Below, piece by piece: positions 17,908 through 27,959 of a DNA stretch of 64,000 nt. The notes under the pieces are model-generated. The model saw nothing but the letters and a program-made list of their open reading frames with translations, was not told where the DNA came from and ran no database searches. Position 1 is the first letter of the stretch, and every line of letters begins with the position of its first letter. The DNA is from Aquamicrobium sp. (GTDB lineage: Bacteria; Pseudomonadota; Alphaproteobacteria; Rhizobiales; Rhizobiaceae), in NCBI RefSeq assembly GCF_023954335.1, contig NZ_JAMLIE010000002.1, forward strand, positions 620,001-684,000, read 5' to 3'. A program made the translations under genes and the position numbers.

Positions 17908-19485
17908 ATGCCCGTTCTTTCCATCCACGACCTTTCCTTCCGGCTGCCTGACGGCCGCACGCTCTTTTCAGGCCTCGACCTTTCCTTCGGCCGCGAGCGC
18001 ACCGGCCTCGTCGGGCGCAACGGCGTCGGCAAGTCGTCGCTGCTGGCGATCCTCGTCGGCTCTTTGCTGCCGTCTTCCGGCACCGTCCGGCGTGACGGCC
18101 GCATCGCGCTGATGCGCCAGATGGCGGACACGGCCGAGGGCGAGACGGTGGCCGACCTTCTCGGCGCGACGGAGGCGCTCGACCTGCTCGCGCGCATCGA
18201 GGCGGGCGAGGCGGCGGCCGACGAGATCGCCGAGGCCGACTGGACGCTTACGGTGCGCGTCGACAAGGCGCTCGCCGAGGCCGGGCTGGCAGGCATCGCG
18301 CCGTCGCGGCCGCTGTCGACCCTGAGCGGCGGCCAGCGCACGCGCGCGGCGCTCGCCGCGCTGGCCTTCTCCGCACCCGACCTGATCCTGATGGACGAGC
18401 CGAGCAACAATCTCGACGCCGAAGGCCGCGCCATGCTCAACGCCTTTCTCGACGGCTGGAAGGGCGGGGCGGTGGTGGTGAGCCACGACCGGGCGCTTCT
18501 GAACCGGATGGACCGAATCGTCGAGCTGTCGCCGCGCGGCGCGCGCACCTATGGTGGCGGCTTCGACGCCTATCGGGAGAGGAAGGCCGCGGAACAGGAC
18601 GCGGCCGCGCAGGCGCTGAGTGCTGCCGAGCGCGAGGCGAGGCAGGCCGTCCGCGCCGCGCAGCAGGCGCGCGAGCGGCAGGCGCGGCGCGACGGCGTGG
18701 CGCGCCGGGGCAGGGCGACGAGCTCTGACCCCAAGATCCTGCTCGACGCGCGGCAGGAGCGCGCCGAGGCGACGGGGGGGCGGTCCAGCCGGCTCGCCGC
18801 ACGCATGGAGGCCGAGGCGCAAGGTGCGCTCGCCCGCAGCCGCGAGGGCGTGGAGCGCACCGTCCCGTTCACCGCCGGCATGGCGGCGGCCGCAGTGCCC
18901 GCCGGCAAGCTGCTCGTCGAGGCGCGCGATCTCGCCATCGGCCACGAGGATGCGGCGCCGCTGGCGCGGGTCGATCTCGTCATCGTCGGGCCGGAGCGCG
19001 TGGCGCTCGCCGGGCCGAACGGCAGCGGCAAGTCGACGCTGCTGAAGACGATCGCGGGGTTGATCCCGCCGCGCGGCGGCTCCCTGCGTGTCGCGGGAAA
19101 GCTCGCCTATTTCGACCAGCATGTCGGCCTGCTCGACGATGACGCCACGATTCTCGACAACTATCAGCGGCTCAATCCCGGCGCGAGCGCCTTCGAATGC
19201 CGCTCGGCGCTGGCGACCTACGCCTTCCGCGCCGACGCCGCCCTGCAGGTCGTGGGAACGCTGTCCGGCGGCGAGCGCCTGCGGGCCGGGCTCGCCTGCG
19301 TTGCGGCGGGCGAGGACGCGCCGGAGCTCCTGATCCTCGACGAGCCGACCAACCATCTCGACCTCGACGCCATCGCCGAGGTGGAGGCGGGCTTGCGCGA
19401 CTATGCCGGCGCGCTGCTGGTCGTCAGCCATGACGAGGCGTTTCTCGACGCCATCGGGACCGGGCGCAGGATCACGCTCGGATAG
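17908..19485 (+). CDS. ABC-F family ATPase
   Basis: A 525-aa soluble protein with two ABC nucleotide-binding domains and no membrane helices. The first has Walker A GRNGVGKSS (about residue 32), signature LSGGQ and Walker B LILMDEPSNNLD. The second has GPNGSGKST (about 370), LSGGE and LLILDEPTNHLD. A charged Arg/Ala-rich coiled linker joins them. ABC-F proteins act on the ribosome E site, in translation restart or antibiotic protection. The ATG at 17908 begins the domain directly; a start at 17857 has no support. A G7 run is present at 18774-18780. The specific role is unknown. Confidence 0.9.
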   Translation: MPVLSIHDLSFRLPDGRTLFSGLDLSFGRERTGLVGRNGVGKSSLLAILVGSLLPSSGTVRRDGRIALMRQMADTAEGETVADLLGATEALDLLARIEAGEAAADEIAEADWTLTVRVDKALAEAGLAGIAPSRPLSTLSGGQRTRAALAALAFSAPDLILMDEPSNNLDAEGRAMLNAFLDGWKGGAVVVSHDRALLNRMDRIVELSPRGARTYGGGFDAYRERKAAEQDAAAQALSAAEREARQAVRAAQQARERQARRDGVARRGRATSSDPKILLDARQERAEATGGRSSRLAARMEAEAQGALARSREGVERTVPFTAGMAAAAVPAGKLLVEARDLAIGHEDAAPLARVDLVIVGPERVALAGPNGSGKSTLLKTIAGLIPPRGGSLRVAGKLAYFDQHVGLLDDDATILDNYQRLNPGASAFECRSALATYAFRADAALQVVGTLSGGERLRAGLACVAAGEDAPELLILDEPTNHLDLDAIAEVEAGLRDYAGALLVVSHDEAFLDAIGTGRRITLG

Positions 19486-19503
19486 GGCAATCAGATGCCG
19501 GGG

Positions 19504-19974
19504 TCAGATGCCGACGAGGCCTTCGTCCTTGACCTGCCGGATGGTCAGTGCGGTGCGCACCGTGTCGACGTTCGGCGCCGAGGTCAGCTCCTCGATGACG
19601 AAGCTCTGGAAGGTGGCGAGGTCGCTGGCGACGCAGTGGAGCATGAAGTCGGATTCGCCGGAGACCATCCACGCGGCGCGCACGATCGGCCAGCCACGCG
19701 TCTTCTCGGCGAACGCCTTCAGCTCGGCGTCCGACTGGTGGTGAAGCCCGATCAGGCAGAAGGCGACGACGTCGAAGCCCAGCTGCCGGGTGTCGAGCAG
19801 GGCGCGGTAGCCGTGGATGATGCCGCTGTCCTCCAGCCGCTTGACCCGGCGAAGGCAGGGCGGGGCCGAAATCCCGACGCGCCGCGACAGCTCGACATTG
19901 GTCATCCTGCCGTTGCTCTGGAGCTCCTTGAGGATTTTCCAGTCGATGGCGTCGAGGTCAGCCTTGAAAGGCAT
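19504..19974 (-). CDS. Lrp/AsnC-family transcriptional regulator beside trxB
   Basis: A 156-aa regulator with an N-terminal winged HTH (about residues 8-55, TNVELSRRVGISAPPCLRR) and a RAM effector domain (about 70-150). It is divergently placed 246 bp from trxB and convergent with the ABC-F gene (18 bp apart). The Lrp-trxB-LysR order is common in rhizobia. It belongs to a different subgroup from the Lrp at 7.4 kb. Confidence 0.9.
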   Translation of the reverse strand: MPFKADLDAIDWKILKELQSNGRMTNVELSRRVGISAPPCLRRVKRLEDSGIIHGYRALLDTRQLGFDVVAFCLIGLHHQSDAELKAFAEKTRGWPIVRAAWMVSGESDFMLHCVASDLATFQSFVIEELTSAPNVDTVRTALTIRQVKDEGLVGI

Positions 19975-20220
19975 GGGGCGGCTCCGGCGCAGCGCGAGAA
20001 TCTTTCACGATCACACTTTGAAATTAGCGGATATTGCGCCCGCCTGTCCAAGGCAATCGCCGATCGCGCTTCTATCCCCAGCCTTTGCCGGGCGCTGCCT
20101 TTCATCGCCTTGCAAGGCAGGGGGGACGCCACCTAGATTAGCGCGGTTCGCCCGGCCGACAGCCGGGGCGACAATCGAGGGGTCGCGCCGCCGGGGCGCG
20201 GCAGACAGGAAGGCCAGACC

Positions 20221-21195
20221 ATGACCGCCAGACACGCGCCCGTCCTCATCGTCGGTTCGGGGCCGGCAGGCTATACGGCCGCCATCTACGCCGCGCGCGC
20301 GATGCTGAACCCGATCCTCATCGCCGGCATGCAGCAGGGCGGCCAGCTTACCATCACCACCGATGTCGAGAACTATCCCGGCTTCGCCGAGCCGGTGCAG
20401 GGGCCGTGGCTGATGGAGCAGATGGAGCTTCAGGCGCGCAATGTCGGGGCCGAAATCGTTCACGATCTCGTGACCGAGGTGACGCTCGACCGCAGCCCGT
20501 TCCTCGTCACCACCGATTCCGGCGCCACCTATACGTGCGACGCGCTGATCATCGCCACCGGCGCGCAGGCGAAATGGCTCGGCATCCCGACCGAGGAGAC
20601 CTTCATGGGCTTCGGCGTCTCGGCCTGCGCCACCTGCGACGGCTTCTTCTATCGCGGCAAGGACGTCGTCGTGGTCGGCGGCGGCAACAGCGCGGTCGAG
20701 GAGGCGCTTTACCTGTCCAATCTGGCAAAGAGCGTGACGGTGATCCACCGCCGCGGCGAGTTCCGCGCCGAGCGCATCCTTCAGGAGCGCCTGTTCCGCA
20801 AGGACAACATCAAGGTGCTGTGGGACCATGTCGTCGACGAGATCGTCGGCGCGCCGCGCAACGGGCCGACGCCGCCCTCCGTCACGGGCCTCAGGCTGCG
20901 CAACATGCGCACCGGCGAGGTAAGAGAGATGCCGACCGACGGCGTGTTCGTCGCCATCGGCCACGCACCGGCGGTCGAGCTCTTCGTCGGTAAGCTGAAG
21001 CAGAAGCCGAACGGCTATCTGTGGACGGCGGCGGATTCGACGGCGACGGACGTGCCCGGCGTGTTCGCGGCCGGCGACGTCACCGACGACGTCTACCGCC
21101 AGGCGGTGACGGCGGCCGGGATGGGCTGCATGGCGGCGCTTGAGGCCGAGCGGTACATCGCCGAGCTCGACGTGGCGCGCGAGGCGGCGCAATAA
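20221..21195 (+). CDS. trxB: Thioredoxin reductase (NADPH)
   Basis: A 324-aa FAD-dependent enzyme that reduces thioredoxin with NADPH. The N-terminal FAD loop is GSGPAGYTAAIYAAR (about residues 12-26). The redox-active disulfide is CATC in SACATCDGFFYRG (about 137-149). The NADPH-binding loop is GGGNSAVEEA (about 157). The C-terminal FAD stretch is FAAGDVTDDVYRQAVTAAGMG. AGGAAGG precedes the ATG. It probably forms a redox-control neighbourhood with the downstream LysR gene. Confidence 0.96.
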   Translation: MTARHAPVLIVGSGPAGYTAAIYAARAMLNPILIAGMQQGGQLTITTDVENYPGFAEPVQGPWLMEQMELQARNVGAEIVHDLVTEVTLDRSPFLVTTDSGATYTCDALIIATGAQAKWLGIPTEETFMGFGVSACATCDGFFYRGKDVVVVGGGNSAVEEALYLSNLAKSVTVIHRRGEFRAERILQERLFRKDNIKVLWDHVVDEIVGAPRNGPTPPSVTGLRLRNMRTGEVREMPTDGVFVAIGHAPAVELFVGKLKQKPNGYLWTAADSTATDVPGVFAAGDVTDDVYRQAVTAAGMGCMAALEAERYIAELDVAREAAQ

Positions 21196-21341
21196 TCCGC
21201 CGCTGCCATGAATTTGTCGTGCGCGCCGCATAGATGCGCACGAAACTGTCGACATTTGCCTGAACTGGAAAACCGGCGCGGCTCATCGTTCCACCGAAGC
21301 GATGCTATGCTCCGGCAAGAAGAAAAGGGGAACCGGGCGTC

Positions 21342-22238
21342 ATGGCGCTGGACTGGGACAAGCTGCGGGTCTTTCATGCGGCGGCGGAAGCCGGCTCGTT
21401 CACCCACGCGGCCGAAACGCTGAGGCTGTCGCAGTCGGCGATCTCGCGGCAGGTGAGCGCGCTCGAGCAGGATGTCGGCATGCCGCTGTTCCATCGCCAT
21501 GCGCGCGGCCTCGTCCTCACCGAGCAGGGGGAAATCCTCTACAAGACCGCGCATGAAGTCCTGATGAAGCTGGAGACGGTCAAGGCGCGGCTGACCGAGG
21601 CGAAGGACCGTCCCTCCGGCCCGTTGCGCGTCTCCACCACCGTGGGTCTCGGCTCCGGCTGGCTGACCGAGCGCGTACAGGAATTCCTCGACCTCTACCC
21701 GGAAATCCAGCTCCACCTCATCCTCGCCAACGAGGAGCTCGACCTGACCATGCGCCAGGCCGACTGCGCGATCCGGCTGCGTCAGCCGCAGCAGCCGGAC
21801 CTGATCCAGCGCAAGCTGTTCACGGTTCACTTCCACCTCTTCGCCGCGCCGTCCTACATCAACAAGCATGGCAAGCCGCGCACCATCGAGGAACTGGACA
21901 AGCACCGCATCGTCACCTTCGGCGAGCAGGTGCCGCATCACCTCGCCGACATGAACTGGCTGGAGACGGCCGGGCGGCCGGAAGGCTCCAAGCGCCTCGC
22001 CACGCTTCAGATCAACAACATCATGTCGATCAAGATGGCGGTGCAGCGCGGCGCGGGCATCGCCATGCTGCCCGATTACATGGTCGACAAGGATTCGGGG
22101 CTGGTCCAGATCATGCCGGAGACCGAGGTGCCGTCCTTCGACACCTATTTCTGCTATCCCGACGCGATGAAGAACCAGGTCAAGCTGCACGTCTTCCGCG
22201 ACTTCCTCATCGCCAAAGCGCGGAGCTGGGCATTCTGA
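21342..22238 (+). CDS. LysR-family regulator, VtlR/LsrB type
   Basis: A 298-aa LysR regulator. The HTH spans about residues 6-65 (AAAEAGSFTHAAETLRLSQS) and the effector domain about 92-295. Overall character and its place downstream of trxB with an AbcR-like sRNA just behind match LsrB of Sinorhizobium and VtlR of Brucella/Agrobacterium. Those regulators affect symbiosis or virulence, lipopolysaccharide or oxidative stress, and VtlR activates an AbcR-type sRNA. That equivalence is inferred from context and recollection of the proteins. The start has AAGAAAAGGGG upstream. Confidence 0.88.
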   Translation: MALDWDKLRVFHAAAEAGSFTHAAETLRLSQSAISRQVSALEQDVGMPLFHRHARGLVLTEQGEILYKTAHEVLMKLETVKARLTEAKDRPSGPLRVSTTVGLGSGWLTERVQEFLDLYPEIQLHLILANEELDLTMRQADCAIRLRQPQQPDLIQRKLFTVHFHLFAAPSYINKHGKPRTIEELDKHRIVTFGEQVPHHLADMNWLETAGRPEGSKRLATLQINNIMSIKMAVQRGAGIAMLPDYMVDKDSGLVQIMPETEVPSFDTYFCYPDAMKNQVKLHVFRDFLIAKARSWAF

Positions 22239-22322
22239 GGGCATTTCCTGCCCCGCGAGGGGGCAGATGGGCGCGCCGCAAGCTATGCGCGCCTTGCATG
22301 GGTGCAATGCGAAAGACATTGC

Positions 22323-22351
22323 TTGAATTTTAGGCGGCGAAAGCTCATATC
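22323..22351 (+). promoter_or_regulatory. Promoter of the AbcR-like sRNA
   Basis: TTGAAT (22323-22328, preceded by C as in the alphaproteobacterial CTTGAC box) is followed by exactly 17 bp and CATATC (22346-22351). A start near 22358 is expected, which together with the terminator predicts an RNA of about 114 nt. Confidence 0.55.
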
Positions 22352-22357
22352 CTAATC

Positions 22358-22471
22358 ATCTCCCGGGCGCATTCCTCCTCCCATTGGCGCCCGCGAGTGT
22401 TCCCCTCTGGAGGTTTTGCCTACGGGCGCTTCCAATATTCAAGCCGGGTCGTTTCGATCCGGCTTTTTTTT
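22358..22471 (+). ncRNA. abcR: AbcR/ar15-like trans-acting small RNA
   Basis: The segment has a promoter, C/U-rich single-stranded anti-Shine-Dalgarno-like stretches and a terminator, and it lies just behind a VtlR/LsrB-type gene as the rhizobial AbcR1/AbcR2 genes do. The first targeting stretch is TCCTCCTCCCATTGG (22373-22387); a second is TTCCCCTCTGGAGG (22400-22413). A 7-bp stem GCGCCCG (22387-22393) with CGGGCGC (22423-22429) encloses the latter. AbcR RNAs are Hfq-bound repressors of many ABC-transporter mRNAs. Only one copy is seen, whereas many relatives have two in tandem. The 5' end is predicted, not measured. Confidence 0.65.
22441..22471 (+). terminator. Intrinsic terminator of the AbcR-like sRNA
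   Basis: An 11-bp stem (AAGCCGGGTCG, 22441-22451, with CGATCCGGCTT, 22455-22465, one G-U pair) closes a TTT loop and runs into a T8 tract, counting the two T of the stem end. This is a textbook intrinsic terminator, as expected for an Hfq-dependent sRNA 3' end. Confidence 0.9.
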
Positions 22472-22531
22472 GCCTTCACACCAGCTTCGATGCTGCCCTG
22501 CACAATAAGTCGGCAGGCTGCTCCCGAAACG

Positions 22532-22560
22532 AAAACCGCGCCGGGCGGTGCCGGCGCGGT
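22532..22560 (-). terminator. Terminator of the EF-G-like gene
   Basis: A perfect 10-bp stem (ACCGCGCCGG, 22535-22544, with CCGGCGCGGT, 22551-22560) is followed on the minus strand by TTTTCGTTTC. It lies about 80 bp after the EF-G-like stop, past a family C repeat. Confidence 0.7.
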
Positions 22561-22577
22561 CCATCTTTTGTTTAGAC

Positions 22578-22622
22578 GCAATTCCGGACGGAAAACCGCT
22601 TCCACTTTTCCTGGAATTGCTC
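22578..22622. repeat. Dispersed intergenic repeat, family C, intact copy
   Basis: A 45-bp element with perfect 8-bp inverted ends GCAATTCC (22578-22585) and GGAATTGC (22613-22620). Inside are GGACGGAAAACCGC and CTTTTCC. A degenerate copy lies at 16772-16817. It is located between the sRNA and the convergent EF-G-like gene. Confidence 0.75.
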
Positions 22623-22639
22623 TGGCATCGGGCAGTCCG

Positions 22640-24685
22640 TCAGGCCGCCTTGCCGTGCGCGCTCATCACCTCGTCGGCGAGCCGGCCGGTCAGCTCGGCC
22701 ATGTGGTCGAACTCGGCCGCGTAGGACGCGACGCCCGCGGTGGCCGAGCGCAGCTCGACGATCAGGCTGCCGATCTCGGCCTGCGGCATCAGCGCCTCGA
22801 CCACGTCCCAGCCGGGCCAGCCCGGGCGGCCGTCGAAGCCGAGGATCTGGCCGCGCCGCTGCGGCACCAGCGCCGTCACCTTGGCGGTGGCGTCCGAGGG
22901 GGTGAAGATCTGCACCTTCAGGATCGGCTCCAGCAGCACCGGCGAGCAGGCGGCCATGCCCTCCTTCATGCCGATGCGCGCGGCCTGTTGGAACGCCATG
23001 TCGGAGGAATCGACCGTATGGTACGAGCCGTCGGCGAGGTTGACCGCGACGTCCACCACCGGAAAGCCGAGCGGCCCGGATTTCAGGTAGTCGCGGATGC
23101 CGGCCTCGACCGAGGGGATGTACTGCTTGGGCACGACGCCGCCGGTGATGGTGTCGGTGAACTCGAATCCCGAGCCGCGCGGTAGTGGCTTGATGTCGAG
23201 CACTACGTCGCCGAACTGGCCGTGGCCGCCCGACTGCTTCTTGTGCCGGCCGCGCTGCGTGACCGGTTTGCGGATGGTCTCGCGATAGGGCACGCGCGGC
23301 GGGTGCGCTTCGACGGCGATCTGGTACTTGCCCTCCAGCCGCTCGACGGTGACGCGCAGATGCATCTCGCCATGGCCGGAGATGATCGTCTCGCCGGTGT
23401 CCTGGTTCTGCTCGACGGTGATCGAGGGGTCTTCCTGGATCAGCTTCTGCAGGCTGGCGGACAGCTTGACGTCGTCCTTGCGCTCCTTCGGGCGCAGGGC
23501 GAGGGTGTAGACCGGCGCCGGCGCATCGAAGGCGACGAGCGGCGCGACGCCCCGCGCCGTCGACAGCGTGTCGCCGGTGGCGATGTCGTCGAGCTTGCCC
23601 AGCGCCACCGTCTCGCCTTCCTCGGCGGCGGAGAGCTTGGTCTGGTCCTTGCCGAGCAGGCGGTAGATGCCGGAAATCTTCCCCGTCCCGCCGCTCGACG
23701 CATGGATTTCGGTGGCGTCGGCCACGCGGCCGGCCAGCACGCGGGCGACCGAAAGCTTGCCGCCATGCGGCGTGTGGATCGTCTTCATCACCTGAAGCAG
23801 CGGCTTGCCGGCTTCGGCGCCGAGCCGCCCCCGCGTCGCCTCGACATCGGGCGCGTCGTGGCGGATGGCCTTCAGCAGGCGCATGATGCCGTTGCCCTTC
23901 TCGGCCGAGCCGATCAGCACCGGGGTGATCGCACCGTCGCGCAGGTCGGCGGCGAGGTCGTCGAACACCTCGTCGCGCGGCGGCTCGATCTCCTCCAGCA
24001 ATTGCTCCATCAGCGCGTCGTCATGGTCGGCCAGCGCCTCCAGCATCGAGAAGCGGGCCTCGATCTCGCGCGCCTTCTCGTCGTCGGGAATCTCGGCGAC
24101 CTCGCTCTCGGCGTGCTCGCGCCAGACATAGGCGCGCTCCAGCGCGAGGTCGATCGAGCCGACGACGATGCCGTCCTTGCGCAGCGGTATCTGGCGCAGC
24201 AGCAGCGGCGTCGTCGAGGCCGGCTGGAGCAGCTTCAGCGTCTCGCGCACGCCGGCCGTCGCCTTGTCGATCTTGTTGAGGAAGAGGAGCCGCGGCACGC
24301 CCATCTCGTCGAGCTGGCGCATAATGAGCTGGAGCGCGGGAAACTTCTTCTCGTCCGGCTCGGCGACGACCACGGCAAGGTCGCAGGCCGCGAGAACCGG
24401 CTTCGCCTCGGAGGCGAACTCGATCGAGCCGGGGCAGTCGACGAAGGTGATGCTCTCGCCCATGAAGTCGGTGGTGGCGACGGCGGTCTCGACGCTCATC
24501 AGATGGGCGCGGGCCTCGGGCGAATGGTCGCCCACCGTGCTGCCGGACGAAACCGCGTTCTGGCGCGCTATCGCCCGGGTGCGGGCCAGAAGCGCCTCAA
24601 GAAGCGTCGTCTTTCCGCTTGAGAAGGGACCGACAATGGCCACGCATTTCGGTCCCTTGCGTCGTTCTCCGGCTCTTTTACCCAT
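22640..24685 (-). CDS. Divergent elongation factor G-like GTPase
   Basis: A 681-aa paralogue of EF-G. The P-loop is GPFSSGKTT (about residues 20-28) and the specificity motif NKID (about 138). EF-G domains II to V follow; domain IV has SGGHGQFGDV (about 460) and the C-terminal domain is intact. Two usual features are missing: switch I lacks the ERGITI stretch (HSPEARAHLMSVETA stands there) and switch II reads DCPGS where EF-G has DTPGH, so the catalytic histidine is replaced by serine. It is therefore not the housekeeping EF-G. The ATG at 24685 has GAGG 5 bp upstream; a GTG at 24694 is an alternative. The role is unknown. Confidence 0.85.
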   Translation of the reverse strand: MGKRAGERRKGPKCVAIVGPFSSGKTTLLEALLARTRAIARQNAVSSGSTVGDHSPEARAHLMSVETAVATTDFMGESITFVDCPGSIEFASEAKPVLAACDLAVVVAEPDEKKFPALQLIMRQLDEMGVPRLLFLNKIDKATAGVRETLKLLQPASTTPLLLRQIPLRKDGIVVGSIDLALERAYVWREHAESEVAEIPDDEKAREIEARFSMLEALADHDDALMEQLLEEIEPPRDEVFDDLAADLRDGAITPVLIGSAEKGNGIMRLLKAIRHDAPDVEATRGRLGAEAGKPLLQVMKTIHTPHGGKLSVARVLAGRVADATEIHASSGGTGKISGIYRLLGKDQTKLSAAEEGETVALGKLDDIATGDTLSTARGVAPLVAFDAPAPVYTLALRPKERKDDVKLSASLQKLIQEDPSITVEQNQDTGETIISGHGEMHLRVTVERLEGKYQIAVEAHPPRVPYRETIRKPVTQRGRHKKQSGGHGQFGDVVLDIKPLPRGSGFEFTDTITGGVVPKQYIPSVEAGIRDYLKSGPLGFPVVDVAVNLADGSYHTVDSSDMAFQQAARIGMKEGMAACSPVLLEPILKVQIFTPSDATAKVTALVPQRRGQILGFDGRPGWPGWDVVEALMPQAEIGSLIVELRSATAGVASYAAEFDHMAELTGRLADEVMSAHGKAA

Positions 24686-24884
24686 GTACCTCACTCCCTC
24701 GCGCGCGTTGCGTCGTGAGCGGCGGGCGGTAAGGCCGTGATGGCCTTGCGGCCGTCGCAGGCGCCCGGCGGCGCTGCGGCCGCCAAGGCCATGCAGGCAT
24801 CGTCACACGGCTAACGGACGAGGGCAAGGGGGCAGGGAGGGGGAAGGGCGGGGCGCGGCGTCGCACCGCCTTCCCTTAGCGCGG

Positions 24885-26411
24885 TCAGCCGGCGAGCGCC
24901 ACCGGCTCCCGGCCGCGGAAGAATGCGGCGAGCGCCTCCTTCGGGGCCGGGCGGGCGATGTGATAGCCCTGGAAGCGGTTGCAGCCGGCAGCCCGCGCCA
25001 GCGCGAGGTCGCCTTCGGTCTCGATGCCCTCGGCGACGATGACGAGATGCTGGATATGGGCGATCTGCGCCAGCGCCGAGACGAAGACGCGTGCCACCTC
25101 GTCATGCGACAGGCTCTTGATGTAAGAGCGGTCGATCTTGATCGCGTCTATCGGCAGGGTCTTCAGATAGTTGAAGCCGCAGAAGCCGGTGCCGAAATCA
25201 TCGAGCGCGACGCGGAAGCCCATGGCGCGGGCGGCCTCCAGCCGGCGCAGGATCTCCGGCGTCGCGGCGGTGGCGGCGGTTTCGGTGATCTCGAGGACGA
25301 AGCGGCCGGCCTCGCAGCCCGTCTCCTCCAGCACGCGCCCGAGCATGGCGACGAACTCGTCGCGCTTCAGCTGCTCGCCGGAGACGTTGATGCTGATGCG
25401 GCAGCCGGGGAAGGCGGCGCTGTCGAGGCAGGCGCGGCGGAAGACCCACGCGCCGAGCGTGTCGATCAGGCTCGTCGCCTCGGCGACGGGGATGAACTCG
25501 CCGGGCGGGATCAGGCCGCGCACCGGATGGCGCCAGCGCACCAGCCCCTCGACCGCATAGGTCGAGCCGTCGGCGTTGACGACCGGCTGGTAGTGCAGCT
25601 CCAGCTCGTTGAGGTAGATGGCGGCGCGCAGCTCGCGCTCGATGAAGCGGCGGTGGCGCTTCTCTGCCAAGAGGTCGGTGTCGAAGACGGTCATGCGCCC
25701 GCGGCCATTGGCCTTGCTCTCGTAGAGCGCGAGGTCGGCCAGCAGCATCAGGTTGGCCGGCTGGCCGGCATGGGCGGGGGCGAGCGCCGCGCCCATGGAG
25801 ACGGAGAGCGAGACCGTGTGCCCGTCATGGACCATGCCGGCGCGAAGCTGCTCCATCAGCAGGCGGCAGCGGGCCTCGGTGGCGGCGATGTCGCAATCGC
25901 GGATCAGGAGGGCGAATTCGTCGCCGCCGAGCCGGCCGATCATGACGTCGGGAAACAACTGGCCCATCAGCCTGACGAGGTGGGCGAGCGCCGCGTCGCC
26001 GAACGGATGGCCGAAGCTGTCGTTCAACTGCTTGAAATGGTCGAGATCGACCAGGACCAGCGTCGCCTGCCGCGGCGCGAGCGGCCGGCCGAGCGCGCGC
26101 TGCAATTCATCGAGGAACGCGCCGCGCATCATCGCCCCGGTCAGCGCGTCGGTGTTCATGATGCGCGCGGTCTCGATCTCGTCCATCGAGGCGCGGCGAA
26201 GCCGCTCGCCGATGGTGCGCTGGAGGTAATAGAGGATGACGATGGCGGCGAGGCTGACGGCGAGGCAGAAGGCGAGCGCCGAGGCCAGCATGCCGGTATC
26301 GCCCAAGGCGGCGAGCGACCAGGCGAGCGTCAGCGCGCTGGCGGCGAAAAGCGCCTGGAGCACGTAATAGCCGCGCTTGCTGTGGTTCCTGATGGTGGTG
26401 AAGATGCTCAT
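24885..26411 (-). CDS. Membrane-bound GGDEF-EAL protein (c-di-GMP cyclase/phosphodiesterase)
   Basis: A 508-aa protein. Two membrane helices in the first 65 residues are followed by a GGDEF domain (about 75-230) with an intact RLGGDEFAL motif (about 160), and an EAL domain (about 245-500). In the EAL domain the signature reads EGL (VEGLVRW), but the other catalytic positions are present: NVSGEQL, EITET, DDFGTGF with downstream K, and EGIE. Both activities are possible. It is monocistronic and convergent to nothing; a roughly 200-bp gap separates it from the EF-G-like gene. Confidence 0.92.
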   Translation of the reverse strand: MSIFTTIRNHSKRGYYVLQALFAASALTLAWSLAALGDTGMLASALAFCLAVSLAAIVILYYLQRTIGERLRRASMDEIETARIMNTDALTGAMMRGAFLDELQRALGRPLAPRQATLVLVDLDHFKQLNDSFGHPFGDAALAHLVRLMGQLFPDVMIGRLGGDEFALLIRDCDIAATEARCRLLMEQLRAGMVHDGHTVSLSVSMGAALAPAHAGQPANLMLLADLALYESKANGRGRMTVFDTDLLAEKRHRRFIERELRAAIYLNELELHYQPVVNADGSTYAVEGLVRWRHPVRGLIPPGEFIPVAEATSLIDTLGAWVFRRACLDSAAFPGCRISINVSGEQLKRDEFVAMLGRVLEETGCEAGRFVLEITETAATAATPEILRRLEAARAMGFRVALDDFGTGFCGFNYLKTLPIDAIKIDRSYIKSLSHDEVARVFVSALAQIAHIQHLVIVAEGIETEGDLALARAAGCNRFQGYHIARPAPKEALAAFFRGREPVALAG

Positions 26412-26495
26412 TGCCGCCCGCCCGCTGATAATCCGTCGGCGGCGACCCTAGCGGGACGACTTTAAGGAGCGGTTGAGCGAATATGAAACTTTCAT

Positions 26496-26521
26496 GACAC
26501 GCGGCGGGTTCGCCGCGTGTC
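26496..26521 (-). terminator. Terminator hairpin of the aspartate aminotransferase gene
   Basis: A perfect 11-bp stem (GACACGCGGCG, 26496-26506, with CGCCGCGTGTC, 26511-26521) closes a GGTT loop 18 bp downstream of the aatA stop on the minus strand. The sequence after it is ATGAAAGTTTC, with only short T runs. Confidence 0.7.
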
Positions 26522-26539
26522 GTGAAGGCTGGCCGGCGC

Positions 26540-27742
<1,203 letters not shown>

Positions 27743-27959
27743 GACGAAATATCTCCGGTTCGGGGTCAGGCCGCCGCTCGCGGCCCGCGCGCTCAATGCC
27801 GCATCTGCGCCCGTCGCGCAAGCGCGGCCATGCGCCGGAGGCGTCAAAATGCGGGCAAGCCGCGCGTTAACAGACGGTAAAACCTTTGGTGGGAAGCTCG
27901 GCGGTTAGGCAATTACGCCAGTTCGGGCGGCCGGCACCGGCTGCCCATCGTGAGGCAGC

